Positions 8,318-17,651 are shown, counted from the first letter of the stretch. The stretch is 64,000 nucleotides of DNA from Maridesulfovibrio hydrothermalis AM13 = DSM 14728 (GCF_000331025.1 NC_020055.1:3133370-3197369), one strand, 5' to 3'. A program made the numbers and translations. Notes: a model not told the origin generated them from the letters alone.

Positions 8318-9280
8318 ATGCAGATAGTTATTCTTGACGGATATACAGTCAACCCCGGCGACAATCCGTGGTCAGAGCTTGAAAAATTAGGTGAACTGAC
8401 TGTATATGACCGCACTCCTCAAGACCAAATAATCACACGGGCCTGCGATGCAGACATTGTTCTGACTAACAAAACACTGCTCACGGCTGAAACTATAAAC
8501 AAACTGCCCAGACTGAAATTTATATCCGTACTAGCTACCGGATACAATGTAGTTGACCTTGACGCAGCTTCTAAACGCGGCATCCCCGTATCAAATGTCC
8601 CCGGCTATTCCCCGCCTTCTGTTGCCCAGCATGTTTTTGCAATGCTGCTGAACTTTGCCAACAGAGTCAGCCTTCACGATCAGGCCGTAAAAAACGGAGA
8701 ATGGGCTATGCAGCAGGATTTCTGCTTTTGGAAAGAACCGCTATTTGAGCTGAAAGACAAAAAAATTGGAATAGTGGGATTCGGCGACATCGGCAAAAAA
8801 GTAGGAACCATTGCCAATGCATTCGGCATGGAAGTTATGGCATATGCCCCCAGACCTAAACCTGAGCCGGACTATTCACCGTTTAGCTTTGCTACACTTG
8901 AAGAAATTTTCTGCGAGTGTGATGTCGTAACTCTGCACTGTCCTCTCACAGATGAAAATGAAAGGTTCATCAACAAGGCCCTGCTTTCACGCATGAAAAA
9001 GAATGCCTACATCATCAATACCGCAAGAGGTCAGCTGATAGATGAAAATGATCTGGCCGAGGCATTAAAAAATAAAATTATAGCAGGGGCCGCGCTAGAC
9101 GTGGTGGATAAAGAACCCATGATGCAGAGCTGCGCACTTTGTGAAGCACCAAACCTCACAATCACGCCGCACATTGCATGGGCAACACTTGAAGCCCGTT
9201 CAAGACTGACCGAAGGCACTGTTTTGAACGTTGACTCTTTCCTGAAAGGATCACCCGCAAATGTAGTAAATTTGATTTAA
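8318..9280 (+). CDS. D-2-hydroxyacid dehydrogenase (glycerate dehydrogenase/hydroxypyruvate reductase-like)
   Basis: A 320-residue NAD-dependent dehydrogenase. The nucleotide-binding motif is IGIVGFGDIGKKVG (about residues 149-162). The catalytic residues lie in NTARGQLIDENDL (Arg), LDVVDKEP (Glu) and TPHIAWATLEAR (His). The HIAWAT form and the N-terminal sequence ILDGYTVNPGDNPWSEL are typical of HprA-like glycerate dehydrogenases. It would interconvert hydroxypyruvate or glyoxylate and the corresponding D-hydroxyacid in the cytoplasm. It is a single gene with its own AAGGA box. Confidence 0.87.
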   Translation: MQIVILDGYTVNPGDNPWSELEKLGELTVYDRTPQDQIITRACDADIVLTNKTLLTAETINKLPRLKFISVLATGYNVVDLDAASKRGIPVSNVPGYSPPSVAQHVFAMLLNFANRVSLHDQAVKNGEWAMQQDFCFWKEPLFELKDKKIGIVGFGDIGKKVGTIANAFGMEVMAYAPRPKPEPDYSPFSFATLEEIFCECDVVTLHCPLTDENERFINKALLSRMKKNAYIINTARGQLIDENDLAEALKNKIIAGAALDVVDKEPMMQSCALCEAPNLTITPHIAWATLEARSRLTEGTVLNVDSFLKGSPANVVNLI

Positions 9281-9316
9281 CTCATAATCCGGAAAAACAG
9301 GGGCGGTAAGAAGCCC

Positions 9317-9751
9317 CTAACTCCGGGTAAACCGGCGAACAACATCAATCAAATCGGCCTTTCTGACCGGCTTGGTCATAAAAAAGTCACATCCGGCATC
9401 ATAAGCCAGATCTTCATTCTCAGGCAGGGCGTGCGCCGTCACTGCTATGATAGGAGTCTTGGACAAATGGTTCTGCTGCTCATAAGAACGAATGCGACCG
9501 GTAGCCTCATACCCGTCAGTAAGAGGCATTTCGATATCCATCAGCACAATATCATAATTGCCATGCTTGAACTTATCCACAGCAATATCGCCATTTTCAG
9601 CAACATCAATGGAGTAAGGAAACTTCTTCAAGTACAATTGCACCAGAAGCACATTGTTTTCGCAGTCTTCAGCCAGTAAAATGTTCAAAGCCTTACCAGC
9701 TCCACTGCCTTTCTTTGGACAGGTAGTACTATTCTGATCGGTAGAATGCAT
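9317..9751 (-). CDS. Stand-alone receiver-domain response regulator
   Basis: A 144-residue protein consisting of a short N-terminal tail and one receiver domain. The acidic pocket is LLAEDCEN, the phosphorylated aspartate is in VLMDIEMPLTDGYEA, the threonine is in IIAVTAHAL, and the lysine is in FFMTKPVRKADL. There is no output domain, so it would act by protein contact or phosphotransfer, as many receivers of hybrid phosphorelays do. No kinase is adjacent. Confidence 0.88.
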   Translation of the reverse strand: MHSTDQNSTTCPKKGSGAGKALNILLAEDCENNVLLVQLYLKKFPYSIDVAENGDIAVDKFKHGNYDIVLMDIEMPLTDGYEATGRIRSYEQQNHLSKTPIIAVTAHALPENEDLAYDAGCDFFMTKPVRKADLIDVVRRFTRS

Positions 9752-9871
9752 TCAACACCCTTTATATACGTCAAAAAGCAGACGGTTATACCGCCGCTCC
9801 CCCCATTGACCCGCAGGGATCATTATCGCACCCCTGCACCAAAGGCAATCTATTTATTTAGAAAATAAAGA

Positions 9872-10246
9872 TTACCCCAAATCGCGTACCGTTGCAGCAA
9901 AAATTTCAAGATCATTATCATCACCCTCATTATAATCATCAGGGTACAAAAGTGCCGACATAAAAAAGACACTTCCAAATTCCAGCGACTTTGAAGCTGA
10001 CAAAGAAAACCTGTTAATGCGCTCCATTACAGACTCTTCATCCCGCCGATCAAGAGCTGCTGCAAATTCCGTTGCGTCCTCTGCAAGAGCCGCCAGCCGC
10101 AATGCCTTACTGCGCATAAAATCTCGATACAAGCCCTCGTCATTATCATCATGCAACGCCGCATAGGCTTTTTTTTCAATTACGCGAATCTCCTGAGCCT
10201 GAACATCAAGCCAGTCCGCTAAAATCTCATAGGGATTCTTGCTCAT
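9872..10246 (-). CDS. Helical acidic protein of unknown function (124 aa)
   Basis: The 124 residues are rich in Ala, Asp and Glu and predicted almost wholly helical (NPYEILADWLDVQAQEIRVI, then RDFMRSKALRLAALAEDATE). There is no signal peptide or transmembrane segment. An AAGGAG box precedes the ATG. I recognise no family. It stands alone between the receiver gene and a small Cys-rich gene on the same strand. Confidence 0.6.
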   Translation of the reverse strand: MSKNPYEILADWLDVQAQEIRVIEKKAYAALHDDNDEGLYRDFMRSKALRLAALAEDATEFAAALDRRDEESVMERINRFSLSASKSLEFGSVFFMSALLYPDDYNEGDDNDLEIFAATVRDLG

Positions 10247-10354
10247 CTGCTCTCCTTAAACTTTTAAATTCCACCTGCCCACATTAAGCACAGGCAGAAC
10301 CAAAAGCAAGGACAGCAAATGCCGGCAAAGTCTCATATGATTTAAGACAGGCTT

Positions 10355-10558
10355 CTAAAGTGAACCGCACATATGCTTGTAATTACCACATTCCTGCTTA
10401 TTAAAAAAAGGACAAGGCCCTTTCATAAACCACTTCTTACGCGGACACCAGAATCTATCCTTAAACGGCTCGTTACAACCGTCAGAAGTTAATTTTTTTC
10501 TACGCTGGTTGCCAATTATAATAAAATCGCCTTCGGTGCGTACATTCAAGAGAGTCAT
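10355..10558 (-). CDS. Small cysteine-rich protein (67 aa)
   Basis: The start is set at the ATG at 10558 by a GGAGG box 5 bp upstream. The protein is basic with five cysteines in the second half (DGCN, FWCPRKKW, GPCPFFN, QECGN, HMCGSL), which suggests a zinc or Fe-S site. No family is recognised. It is the only gene between the helical protein and the divergent rdgC-like gene. Confidence 0.55.
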   Translation of the reverse strand: MTLLNVRTEGDFIIIGNQRRKKLTSDGCNEPFKDRFWCPRKKWFMKGPCPFFNKQECGNYKHMCGSL

Positions 10559-10804
10559 AATGACCTCCACCAGCTTGCATCAGCCGGAGCTGACTAAATC
10601 CCCCTTAATAAATTACCTGATTTACGATATTCAACATACATAAAACATATTATGCACCTAATATGCCATATTTTCAGGATCATATATTTCTTTCTCTTTA
10701 CTTCTGAAAAAAATGGCCTTAATCATTACTATTTGTGTTCCACACACAGTTAAATCAATCCGGCAGCAGCGATCTTTTTAAGCAGCCGGTTCAAGGAGCA
10801 AGTT

Positions 10805-11422
10805 TTGCCAATACTTTCCGCCAGCGTCGGCCTTACCAGATACAGAGTTTTGGACGAAGTTTCAGACGATCTGATCAGGGAGATACCTGAACGATTGACT
10901 AAATTCGCCTTTAAGGACATCGACCATACTGCCGAGGAAAGATCTTTCGGCTGGGTAAATATGGACGACATGCTTGATGACAAATGGGCTGTATCCCCGC
11001 CGGAAAAAGCGCAGTACTTTACTTTTTCCCTGCGTTTAGACACCCGCAGAATTCAGCCCGCCGTTCTGAAAAAACACCTTCAGATATCGCTCAACCATGA
11101 AATGGCTGAAGCCAAAAAAGAAGGCAAAAATTTCATATCCAGAGACCGCAAACGAGAAATCAAGGAACAAGTTACCCTTAAGCTTCGCGCCAGAAGTCTG
11201 CCTATCCCGGCTGTTTTTGATGTGGTCTGGAACGTACCGGACAATAGATTATACCTCGCAGCAACCAACACTAAGGTCATGGATCTGTTCACTGATCATT
11301 TTTCTGACACTTTTGAACTGACTCTTGAACCGCTGACTCCCTTCTTTCTGGCCATGGAAATGCTCGGTGAAGAGGCCGTACAAAAACTCGAATCACTCGA
11401 TCCTACATATTTTGTAGGCTAG
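10805..11422 (+). CDS. rdgC: RdgC-like recombination-associated protein
   Basis: A 205-residue protein. The N-terminal half (TRYRVLDE, then FGWVNMDDMLDDKW, then QYFTFSLRLDTRRIQPAVLKKHL) and the segment EIKEQVTLKLRARSLPIPAVFDVVWN resemble the RdgC family. E. coli RdgC is a ring-shaped DNA-binding protein of 303 residues that limits RecA, so this is a shortened version. The TTG start at 10805 is supported by an AAGGAG box 6 bp upstream. A 177-residue unknown follows after 21 bp, so the two probably work together. Confidence 0.72.
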   Translation: MPILSASVGLTRYRVLDEVSDDLIREIPERLTKFAFKDIDHTAEERSFGWVNMDDMLDDKWAVSPPEKAQYFTFSLRLDTRRIQPAVLKKHLQISLNHEMAEAKKEGKNFISRDRKREIKEQVTLKLRARSLPIPAVFDVVWNVPDNRLYLAATNTKVMDLFTDHFSDTFELTLEPLTPFFLAMEMLGEEAVQKLESLDPTYFVG

Positions 11423-11443
11423 ACTTTACTCCAAGGAGACGAA

Positions 11444-11977
11444 ATGGACCTCTTAATGCTTGCCGAAAGGGAAAATAAACTTCTGGGTCAGGATTTTCTG
11501 ACCTGGCTGTGGTATAAAAGCGAAATCAATGACGGCATGTTCCAGCTAGAAAACGGTGAACGCTTTATGCTCTATATGGAACAACGCATGTCCGTTCAGG
11601 GCGGCGATGGTGAAAATATCGACACAGCGACAGTAAACTCTGCCAGCGGTGACATGACTGAAGTTCTCTACGGACTTAAAACCGGTAAAAAAGTTACCCG
11701 CGCTCAGTTGAAAATGGAAATTGACGAAAACCTCTGGCAGGTTCAGGTCAAAGCTGAAGATTTTACATTAAGCGGACTTAAGACCCCTAAAGTTGAAATG
11801 AAAGATGAAGAAGGCGATGATCCCGATGCTAAATTTCTGGAAAAGATTTTTCTCATCGAAAAATGCATCACACTCTTTGATGAAGTGTTCAAAGAATTCA
11901 TCACCATCCGTATTTCAAACGAATGGCAGGACGAAGTAGTTAAATTTCGCCACTGGTTAAAAAACGACGAAGGTTAG
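11444..11977 (+). CDS. Conserved-looking hypothetical downstream of rdgC
   Basis: A 177-residue acidic protein (MDLLMLAERENKLLGQDFL onward) with no signal peptide or membrane segment. It contains FLTWLWYKSE and a C-terminal helical region FLIEKCITLFDEVFKEFI. An AAGGAG box precedes the ATG. Its tight position between the RdgC-like gene and the esterase, both on the same strand, suggests co-expression. I do not recognise a domain. The WLWYKSE segment also occurs in other RdgC-neighbour proteins as I remember them, but I cannot verify this here. Confidence 0.62.
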   Translation: MDLLMLAERENKLLGQDFLTWLWYKSEINDGMFQLENGERFMLYMEQRMSVQGGDGENIDTATVNSASGDMTEVLYGLKTGKKVTRAQLKMEIDENLWQVQVKAEDFTLSGLKTPKVEMKDEEGDDPDAKFLEKIFLIEKCITLFDEVFKEFITIRISNEWQDEVVKFRHWLKNDEG

Positions 11978-11978
11978 C

Positions 11979-12536
11979 ATGGGCAAAATAACACTGGCAG
12001 CATTCGGTGACAGCCTTACCGAAGGATACGGACTCCCCGCATACAGCTCTTTTCCAGCCCAGCTGGAAAGGAAGCTGCTGGAGGAAGGGTATCATATAGA
12101 AATAATCAACTTCGGCATATCTGGAGATACTTCCGCCGACGGCCTTATACGCCTCGTAGATGTTATCGAAAGCAAGCCCGATGCTGTCTATGTTGAATTC
12201 GGAGCAAATGACTGCTTTCAGCTTATGGACCCTGAGCAGATAAAAATAAATATAACCAGCATGGTGGAGTCTTTTCAGGAAGCCGGAATCCCCGTTATTC
12301 TGCTGGGCTTCAAACCTATGAACTTTACTCCTCAGTCCTACGCCTCGGCTTTTAATGCAATTTTCCAGACAGTAAGCAAAGAATGCAGCATCCCCTTCTA
12401 TCCCAATATTACAGATGGAACAGGCGAAAATCCGGAATACTATCAGCCCGACGGAGTTCACCCCAACACAGAGGGCGTTGCTATTATGGTTGATAAAATT
12501 CTTCCGGCAATGAAAAATTTTCTGGATAATATCTGA
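11979..12536 (+). CDS. GDSL-type esterase (TesA/arylesterase-like)
   Basis: A 185-residue SGNH hydrolase. Block I is AAFGDSLTEGYGLP with the nucleophilic serine, block II is NFGISGDTSADGL, block III is FGANDCFQ, and block V is DGVHPNTEG with the catalytic Asp and His. This is the TesA/lysophospholipase subgroup, but without a signal peptide it would be cytoplasmic. It starts one base after the preceding stop and is followed by a patatin phospholipase, so two lipid-hydrolase genes stand in tandem. Confidence 0.88.
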   Translation: MGKITLAAFGDSLTEGYGLPAYSSFPAQLERKLLEEGYHIEIINFGISGDTSADGLIRLVDVIESKPDAVYVEFGANDCFQLMDPEQIKINITSMVESFQEAGIPVILLGFKPMNFTPQSYASAFNAIFQTVSKECSIPFYPNITDGTGENPEYYQPDGVHPNTEGVAIMVDKILPAMKNFLDNI

Positions 12537-12631
12537 TCCTGTTTTAAATACTGCCGGCATTCAATTATTTGATTAGTATTGTAATTTCCCAGTAGTAAAT
12601 GTATCTTTTCTACCAAATCACTGGAGAAAAG

Positions 12632-13765
12632 ATGGAAAAACGTACCAAACCGGAAACTAGGCAGCAGGAAACCGCTCCCGAAATTCCCGAAAGACCCTCT
12701 GTTGCTCTTATAATCGGCTCGGAAGGAATCAAATCTTTTTGCGCCCTGCCATTTATAGAATATCTGCAAGAGCAGCGGATCAAGATTGATCTGGTCATCG
12801 GAGTCAGTGGCGGCGCACTTCTGGCTGGATTTCTAGGAGCCGGTTACAACCTTCGGCAAATTCAGGACGTTTTCTCCAAAACCGTGGACCCCCGCTTTTT
12901 TACCGATGTTGATTACAGTTCTATTCTGGGAATCGCTAATACCGGAATAGGAAAATTCAATGCCGAATCCGGTATTTTAAAAACAGACAGTCTCCGCAAA
13001 ACATATGAATGCCTGTTCAAAAAAACCGACATATCAGACCTTTCTCCCAAAACACTGATTACCACCACCGATCTTGCAACCGGAAAACCGGTCATCCTTG
13101 ATAAAGGAAATCTGGCTAAAGCCATCTATGCCAGCAGTGCCATATACCCGCTCATGCCTCCGGGCAACATTGACGGGCAAAGGTTGATAGATGGGGCATT
13201 CTCCTCGCCTGTTCCAATAATGGAATGCGTTAAGCGCAAGATCGATATCATCATTGCCATATATTTTGACGATGCCTGCAACCCGGAACCGAAAAATTTC
13301 ATGGAAAGCTATTTTAATACCTCACGTATTTTCAAACGTTCCATCCTGACCAGCCAGCTCCCGCTTTCCATCGACATGCATCACCATGAAATAATACCTG
13401 TTTACATTAAACATTCCCGCCCTATCGAACTTTGGGAAATTAATAAACTTAATGAAATTGTTCATGCAGGAAAAGTCGCGTTTACCAACAAAAAAGCACA
13501 CTTTCAGGAAGCTGTAGTTGAATTTAAAAAGAAAATGCAACTGCGCCATGAAAAACAACAGAAACTAAAAGCTGAAAAAGAATTAAAAGAAACTGAAGCT
13601 GCGCGAGAGAAGAAAATGCAGGATAACGCCGTTGAAAAAATGAAAAATCCTGCAACAAAAGATGCAAAACTGTCTGACTCCCAGAAACAGCCACAAGTGG
13701 AAGAAAAAAAGAGAACCTTTAAAATCATCAAAAAACGGAAAAACAGAACGGGAAGCGGAGCATGA
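12632..13765 (+). CDS. Patatin-like phospholipase
   Basis: About 377 residues. The patatin core has the nucleophile elbow GVSGGALLAG (GxSxG) and the catalytic aspartate in LIDGAFSSPVP; the oxyanion segment is the less usual IGSEGIKSF. After the catalytic domain comes a lysine-rich coiled-coil tail (roughly residues 290-377), which may bind membranes or nucleic acids. The ATG at 12632 is chosen because of the GGAGA box 6 bp before it. The stop overlaps the ATG of a tiny secreted ORF by four bases. Confidence 0.82.
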   Translation: MEKRTKPETRQQETAPEIPERPSVALIIGSEGIKSFCALPFIEYLQEQRIKIDLVIGVSGGALLAGFLGAGYNLRQIQDVFSKTVDPRFFTDVDYSSILGIANTGIGKFNAESGILKTDSLRKTYECLFKKTDISDLSPKTLITTTDLATGKPVILDKGNLAKAIYASSAIYPLMPPGNIDGQRLIDGAFSSPVPIMECVKRKIDIIIAIYFDDACNPEPKNFMESYFNTSRIFKRSILTSQLPLSIDMHHHEIIPVYIKHSRPIELWEINKLNEIVHAGKVAFTNKKAHFQEAVVEFKKKMQLRHEKQQKLKAEKELKETEAAREKKMQDNAVEKMKNPATKDAKLSDSQKQPQVEEKKRTFKIIKKRKNRTGSGA

Positions 13766-13863
13766 TGAAAATCATTTCGACACTTATTATTCTGTTATGT
13801 TTTTGCACATCTGCTTCAGCCGGAACCTTTGTTCCGGGTACTCTTTTGCCCCCAAAGAAATAA
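13762..13863 (+). CDS. Tiny secreted peptide ORF (33 aa)
   Basis: The ATG overlaps the patatin stop (ATGA). The ORF encodes a convincing signal peptide (MMKIISTLIILLCFCTSASA) and then only 13 residues, GTFVPGTLLPPKK. It may be a real secreted micropeptide translated by coupling, or the remnant of a longer secreted protein gene. Nothing in the next 90 bp restores a longer frame. Confidence 0.4.
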   Translation: MMKIISTLIILLCFCTSASAGTFVPGTLLPPKK

Positions 13864-13953
13864 CACCTCAATTTTCAACCATCTCCTAATATGTTGACAT
13901 TACCTGCTCATCAAAGTTAATGTGAATTCACCTTCACCTATAAGGAGAATACT

Positions 13954-14559
13954 TTGAGTAAAAGAATGGATCGCATTTCACGGCGCGAACAGATCGCAGA
14001 AGAGGCATTAAAGCTTGCTGCCAAGGGAATTTCATCTATCACAATGGATAAGGTTTCCAAGGCATGCGGTATTGTGCCCTCCGCCCTGTATCGTCATTAT
14101 AAAAATAAAGATGAAATACTGGACGGTCTACGCGACTTGGTGCGCAATAAACTGCTCGAAAATGCCAAGCTTGCCACAGCTGAAGAGAACAGCCCGCTTT
14201 CAGCACTCAAAAATCTGGCTCTGCGCCATGCTGATCTTCTGTATAATCATCCCGGCATTCCCCGCTTGTTGTTTTCTGAAGCAGCTTTAGAAAAGAATTC
14301 CATCCGCCGCAAAACTATGCTTACTGTTATGAATGAATACCGTAGCGCCGCAGCCCGGATTGCCGGAAAAGGACAGGAGCTGGGAGAAATACGTAAAGAT
14401 GTAACTCCAGAAGATGTCGTTTTTATGCTCCTTGGAACGGTTGTTCCGCCCTCTTTTCTGTTTCATATTTCTAATGGAGAATTCGATCCGCGCGTTCAGG
14501 TAAAACGGAATCTTGTGTTATTTGAAGAAGCTGTAAAATTCAGAAACGAGGATGAATAA
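13954..14559 (+). CDS. TetR-family transcriptional regulator of the efflux operon
   Basis: A 201-residue regulator. The N-terminal helix-turn-helix is ISSITMDKVSKACGIVPSALYRHYKNKDEIL (positions about 27-60), typical of TetR/AcrR. The ligand-binding C-terminal domain is helical. The TTG start has an AAGGAG box 7 bp upstream. It is the first gene of a four-gene run with HlyD, ABC ATPase and ABC permease genes, each overlapping or abutting the next, so it most likely represses its own operon. Confidence 0.88.
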   Translation: MSKRMDRISRREQIAEEALKLAAKGISSITMDKVSKACGIVPSALYRHYKNKDEILDGLRDLVRNKLLENAKLATAEENSPLSALKNLALRHADLLYNHPGIPRLLFSEAALEKNSIRRKTMLTVMNEYRSAAARIAGKGQELGEIRKDVTPEDVVFMLLGTVVPPSFLFHISNGEFDPRVQVKRNLVLFEEAVKFRNEDE

Positions 14560-14560
14560 A

Positions 14561-15598
14561 ATGAAACGCTTTTTAACGAACATAACTCTTTTTACAGTTA
14601 TTTTGATCTCCGGCCTCCTGCTAAGCGGATGTGTCGATGAAGAACTAAAACTCTGGCAGGGATATGTGGAAGGCGAATTTGTTTATGTTTCTTCGCCGCT
14701 GGGCGGTCAGCTTGATGAAATATCTGTGAAAAAAGGACAGACTGTAAGCCGCGGTGAGCCGCTTTTTGCTCTTGAACGTGAATTTGAAAAAGCTGGAGTT
14801 GATGAAGCTTCAGAGAACTTAGACAAAGCCCTCAATAATCTGGCGGATAAAAGAAAAGGACGCAGACCTTCTGAAATTGCTTCCATAACTGCAAGGCTCA
14901 AAAAAGCAAAAGCGGCTGAGAAACTAGCTGCCAGAGAATATAAACGTCGTGCTGATCTTTACCGCTCACGCACTATTTCCGAAGAGGAACGCGATAAAGC
15001 CCGCACGGATTATGAACAATCCACCCAGCAGGTTCATGAGATCAGTTCTGAACTGAAAACCGCCACTCTGGGTTCCCGCTCTGATGAAATCAAGGGTGCA
15101 CAATCCGCAGTTGAAGCAGCAAAAGCAAGACTGGTTCAAGCTAAGTGGAATTACGACCAGAAAGCTCAAACTGCGCCCAGATCCGGCCTTGTGTTCGATA
15201 CCATCCGCTACAAAGGCGAATGGGTTCCGGCCGGTAAACCGGTCCTGTCCATCCTGCCGCCGGAAAACCGTAAGGTCCGTTTTTATGTTCCTGAAACCAT
15301 AGTAGGCAGCTTCCATGTGGGAGAAGAACTGCTGCTGAATTATGACGGACTGGCAGATCCTGTTAAAATTAAGCTCACCTACATTTCACCTCAAGCTGAA
15401 TTTACACCGCCGGTAATCTATTCCAGCCAATCCCGGGCCAAACTTGTTTTCATGCTTGAAGCCTACCCCGCGCAGGATCAGGCTCTTCTGCTGAAACCGG
15501 GCCAGCCAGTAGACGTCAGTCGCTCAGCTGAAGACTTTCTATCAGACAACGGTTTTATTTCCAGACTGAAAGCATACTTCAGGAGCAACGAAGGATGA
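14561..15598 (+). CDS. HlyD-family periplasmic adaptor lipoprotein
   Basis: About 345 residues. The N terminus has a lipobox, LLLSGC, so it is probably anchored to a membrane by a lipid. It continues with a biotinyl-lipoyl half (YVSSPLGGQLDEISVKKGQ), a long coiled coil (about residues 65-190) and the second lipoyl half (TAPRSGLVFDTIRYKGEWV). It would bridge the inner membrane ABC pump to an outer membrane TolC channel, as in YbhG-YbhFSR. An ATG at 14552 is an alternative start that overlaps the regulator. Confidence 0.87.
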   Translation: MKRFLTNITLFTVILISGLLLSGCVDEELKLWQGYVEGEFVYVSSPLGGQLDEISVKKGQTVSRGEPLFALEREFEKAGVDEASENLDKALNNLADKRKGRRPSEIASITARLKKAKAAEKLAAREYKRRADLYRSRTISEEERDKARTDYEQSTQQVHEISSELKTATLGSRSDEIKGAQSAVEAAKARLVQAKWNYDQKAQTAPRSGLVFDTIRYKGEWVPAGKPVLSILPPENRKVRFYVPETIVGSFHVGEELLLNYDGLADPVKIKLTYISPQAEFTPPVIYSSQSRAKLVFMLEAYPAQDQALLLKPGQPVDVSRSAEDFLSDNGFISRLKAYFRSNEG

Positions 15599-16512
15599 CT
15601 GCTGCTCAAACTGTCATAGACGTTACCGGTGTGACCAAATCTTTCGGTGAAAAGACCGTGGTTAACGGGCTGGATATGCAGGTACGCAAAGGCGAGATTT
15701 TCGGTTTCCTAGGTCCTAACGGGTCCGGCAAGACCACCTTTATAAGAATGCTTTGCGGACTGCTCAGCCCTGATGCAGGATCAGGCACCTGCCTCGGTTA
15801 TGACATCATCCGTGAAGCGGATATGATTAAGCCTAACGTGGGCTATATGGCTCAAAAATTCAGCCTTTACGGCGACCTGACGGTTAAAGAAAACCTTGAT
15901 TTCCTTGCCAAGGCTTACCAGCTCCCCAACCGCCGCAAACTTGTCGATGATGCTATTGAACGTATGGACCTCGGCAGATTTTCCAACCAGCTCGCCGGAA
16001 GCCTGTCCGGAGGCTGGAAGCAGCGCCTTGCCTTAACCGGGTGTACACTGCACAGCCCGAAACTGCTGCTGCTTGATGAACCGACTGCAGGAGTCGATCC
16101 TTCTGCGCGTCGCGATTTCTGGGATGAGGTGCACAACCTCGCAGATCAAGGAATCACGGCATTGATCAGCACTCATTACATGGACGAAGCAGAACGATGT
16201 CACCGCCTTGCATATATTGCCTATGGCGATTTACTGGCCAAGGGCACTCTTGAGGAGCTTATCCATGATTCCGGATTACACACATGGACTCTTAAAGGGC
16301 CTGATTTAGGAGAACTTACCAAAAAACTGCGCGCCACCGAAGGAATCGATCAGGTCGTTGCTTTCGGCAACACCCTGCATATCAGCGGCCGTGACAACAC
16401 CGTGATTGAAGAGTCACTACGGAATTTATCCGGCGCAGCGAACAGTTTTGAACCGTCAGAAACCAGCCTTGAGGAGGTCTTTATTGATCTCATGCGGGGA
16501 ATGAATCCATGA
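15595..16512 (+). CDS. ABC exporter ATP-binding protein
   Basis: A 305-residue ATPase. Walker A is GPNGSGKTT (about residues 39-47), the signature is LSGGWKQRL, Walker B is LLLLDEPTAGVD, and the switch histidine is in ISTHYMDEA. It belongs to the drug/DrrA-YbhF class. The start overlaps the adaptor stop by four bases (ATGA) and the stop overlaps the permease start by four bases. It powers the export of an unknown, probably hydrophobic compound. Confidence 0.92.
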   Translation: MTAAQTVIDVTGVTKSFGEKTVVNGLDMQVRKGEIFGFLGPNGSGKTTFIRMLCGLLSPDAGSGTCLGYDIIREADMIKPNVGYMAQKFSLYGDLTVKENLDFLAKAYQLPNRRKLVDDAIERMDLGRFSNQLAGSLSGGWKQRLALTGCTLHSPKLLLLDEPTAGVDPSARRDFWDEVHNLADQGITALISTHYMDEAERCHRLAYIAYGDLLAKGTLEELIHDSGLHTWTLKGPDLGELTKKLRATEGIDQVVAFGNTLHISGRDNTVIEESLRNLSGAANSFEPSETSLEEVFIDLMRGMNP

Positions 16513-17651
16513 AAAATTTACGGCTTTTTTCATTCGGCAGATTCATGGCTATGGCAGGAAAAGAGTTTGTGCAAATGCGGAGAGACAGGCTTACCTTTGC
16601 CATGATGATCGGTATTCCGCTTATTCAGCTGATTCTGTTCGGCTACGCAATTAATTCCGATCCGCGCAAATTACCTCTGGCAATACTTTCCGGCGACAAC
16701 ACCCGCTATTCAAGAGCAATCGTTGCCGGAATGCAGGCCAGCACATATTTCAAGGTAGACCGTTTCATCAATTCAAGAGCTGAGGCAAACCGCCTGCTGG
16801 AACTTGGAGACACTCAATTTGTACTGACCATACCAGAACTTTTCGGACAGAAAATTGAGCGCGGAGAACGGCCTGTACTGCTTCTGGAAGCTGATGCAAC
16901 AGATCCCATGGCAACAGGCAACGCTGTAAATTCCATGCGTGAAATAGTGAATCGCGCCCTTGCACGGGAGCTTAAAGGATCGCTTGAATATCTTGTACCG
17001 GCGGAAAGTGCAGTGGATCTACGTATCCACGCCGACTACAACCCCGAAGCCGTCAGCCAGTACAATATAGTACCCGGCCTGATGGGAGTGATTTTAACCC
17101 TCACACTGTCAATGATAACCTCTCTGGCAATCACAAGAGAAACCGAACGCGGGACCATGGAAAACCTTCTGACCACTCCGGTACGTCCGCTTGAAGTAAT
17201 GCTTGGTAAGATCATGCCCTACGTCATGGTCGGATACATCCAGATAATGCTGATCATGGTTGCGTCTATTTTTCTTTTCCATATCCCCATCAACGGCAAC
17301 CCGTTCATCATTTTCACTTACTCAGCAATTTTTATCGCCGCCAACCTGACAGTAGGGGTAACTATATCCACTATTGCCCGCAACCAGTTGCAGGCAGTGC
17401 AGATGTCCATCTTTTTTTTCCTGCCCTCGTTACTTCTTTCAGGTTTCATGTTTCCATTCCGGGGAATGCCTGAATGGGCACAGACAATGGGATCAGTGCT
17501 GCCTTTAACCCATTACCTGCGTTTAGTGCGCGGGGTGCTTCTAAAAGGTACAGGATGGGAAGAATCCTTGTATCATCTATGGCCGATAGCATTGTTCTGG
17601 CTGGTAATGATTATCATAGGACTCAAAAGATACCGGCAGACTTTGGATTAG
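16509..17651 (+). CDS. ABC-2 type exporter permease
   Basis: A 380-residue inner membrane protein of the ABC2_membrane_3 type. One transmembrane helix near the N terminus (FAMMIGIPLIQLILFGYAI) is followed by a periplasmic domain of about 140 residues, then five C-terminal helices. The family sequence ITRETERGTMENLLTTPVRP lies at the membrane boundary. One permease gene is present where YbhFSR has two, so it may act as a homodimer. Confidence 0.9.
   Translation: MKNLRLFSFGRFMAMAGKEFVQMRRDRLTFAMMIGIPLIQLILFGYAINSDPRKLPLAILSGDNTRYSRAIVAGMQASTYFKVDRFINSRAEANRLLELGDTQFVLTIPELFGQKIERGERPVLLLEADATDPMATGNAVNSMREIVNRALARELKGSLEYLVPAESAVDLRIHADYNPEAVSQYNIVPGLMGVILTLTLSMITSLAITRETERGTMENLLTTPVRPLEVMLGKIMPYVMVGYIQIMLIMVASIFLFHIPINGNPFIIFTYSAIFIAANLTVGVTISTIARNQLQAVQMSIFFFLPSLLLSGFMFPFRGMPEWAQTMGSVLPLTHYLRLVRGVLLKGTGWEESLYHLWPIALFWLVMIIIGLKRYRQTLD

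Noticed and set aside
11940-12560. Minus-strand 206-codon ORF
   Set aside because: Antisense shadow of the GDSL esterase, which has all SGNH blocks.
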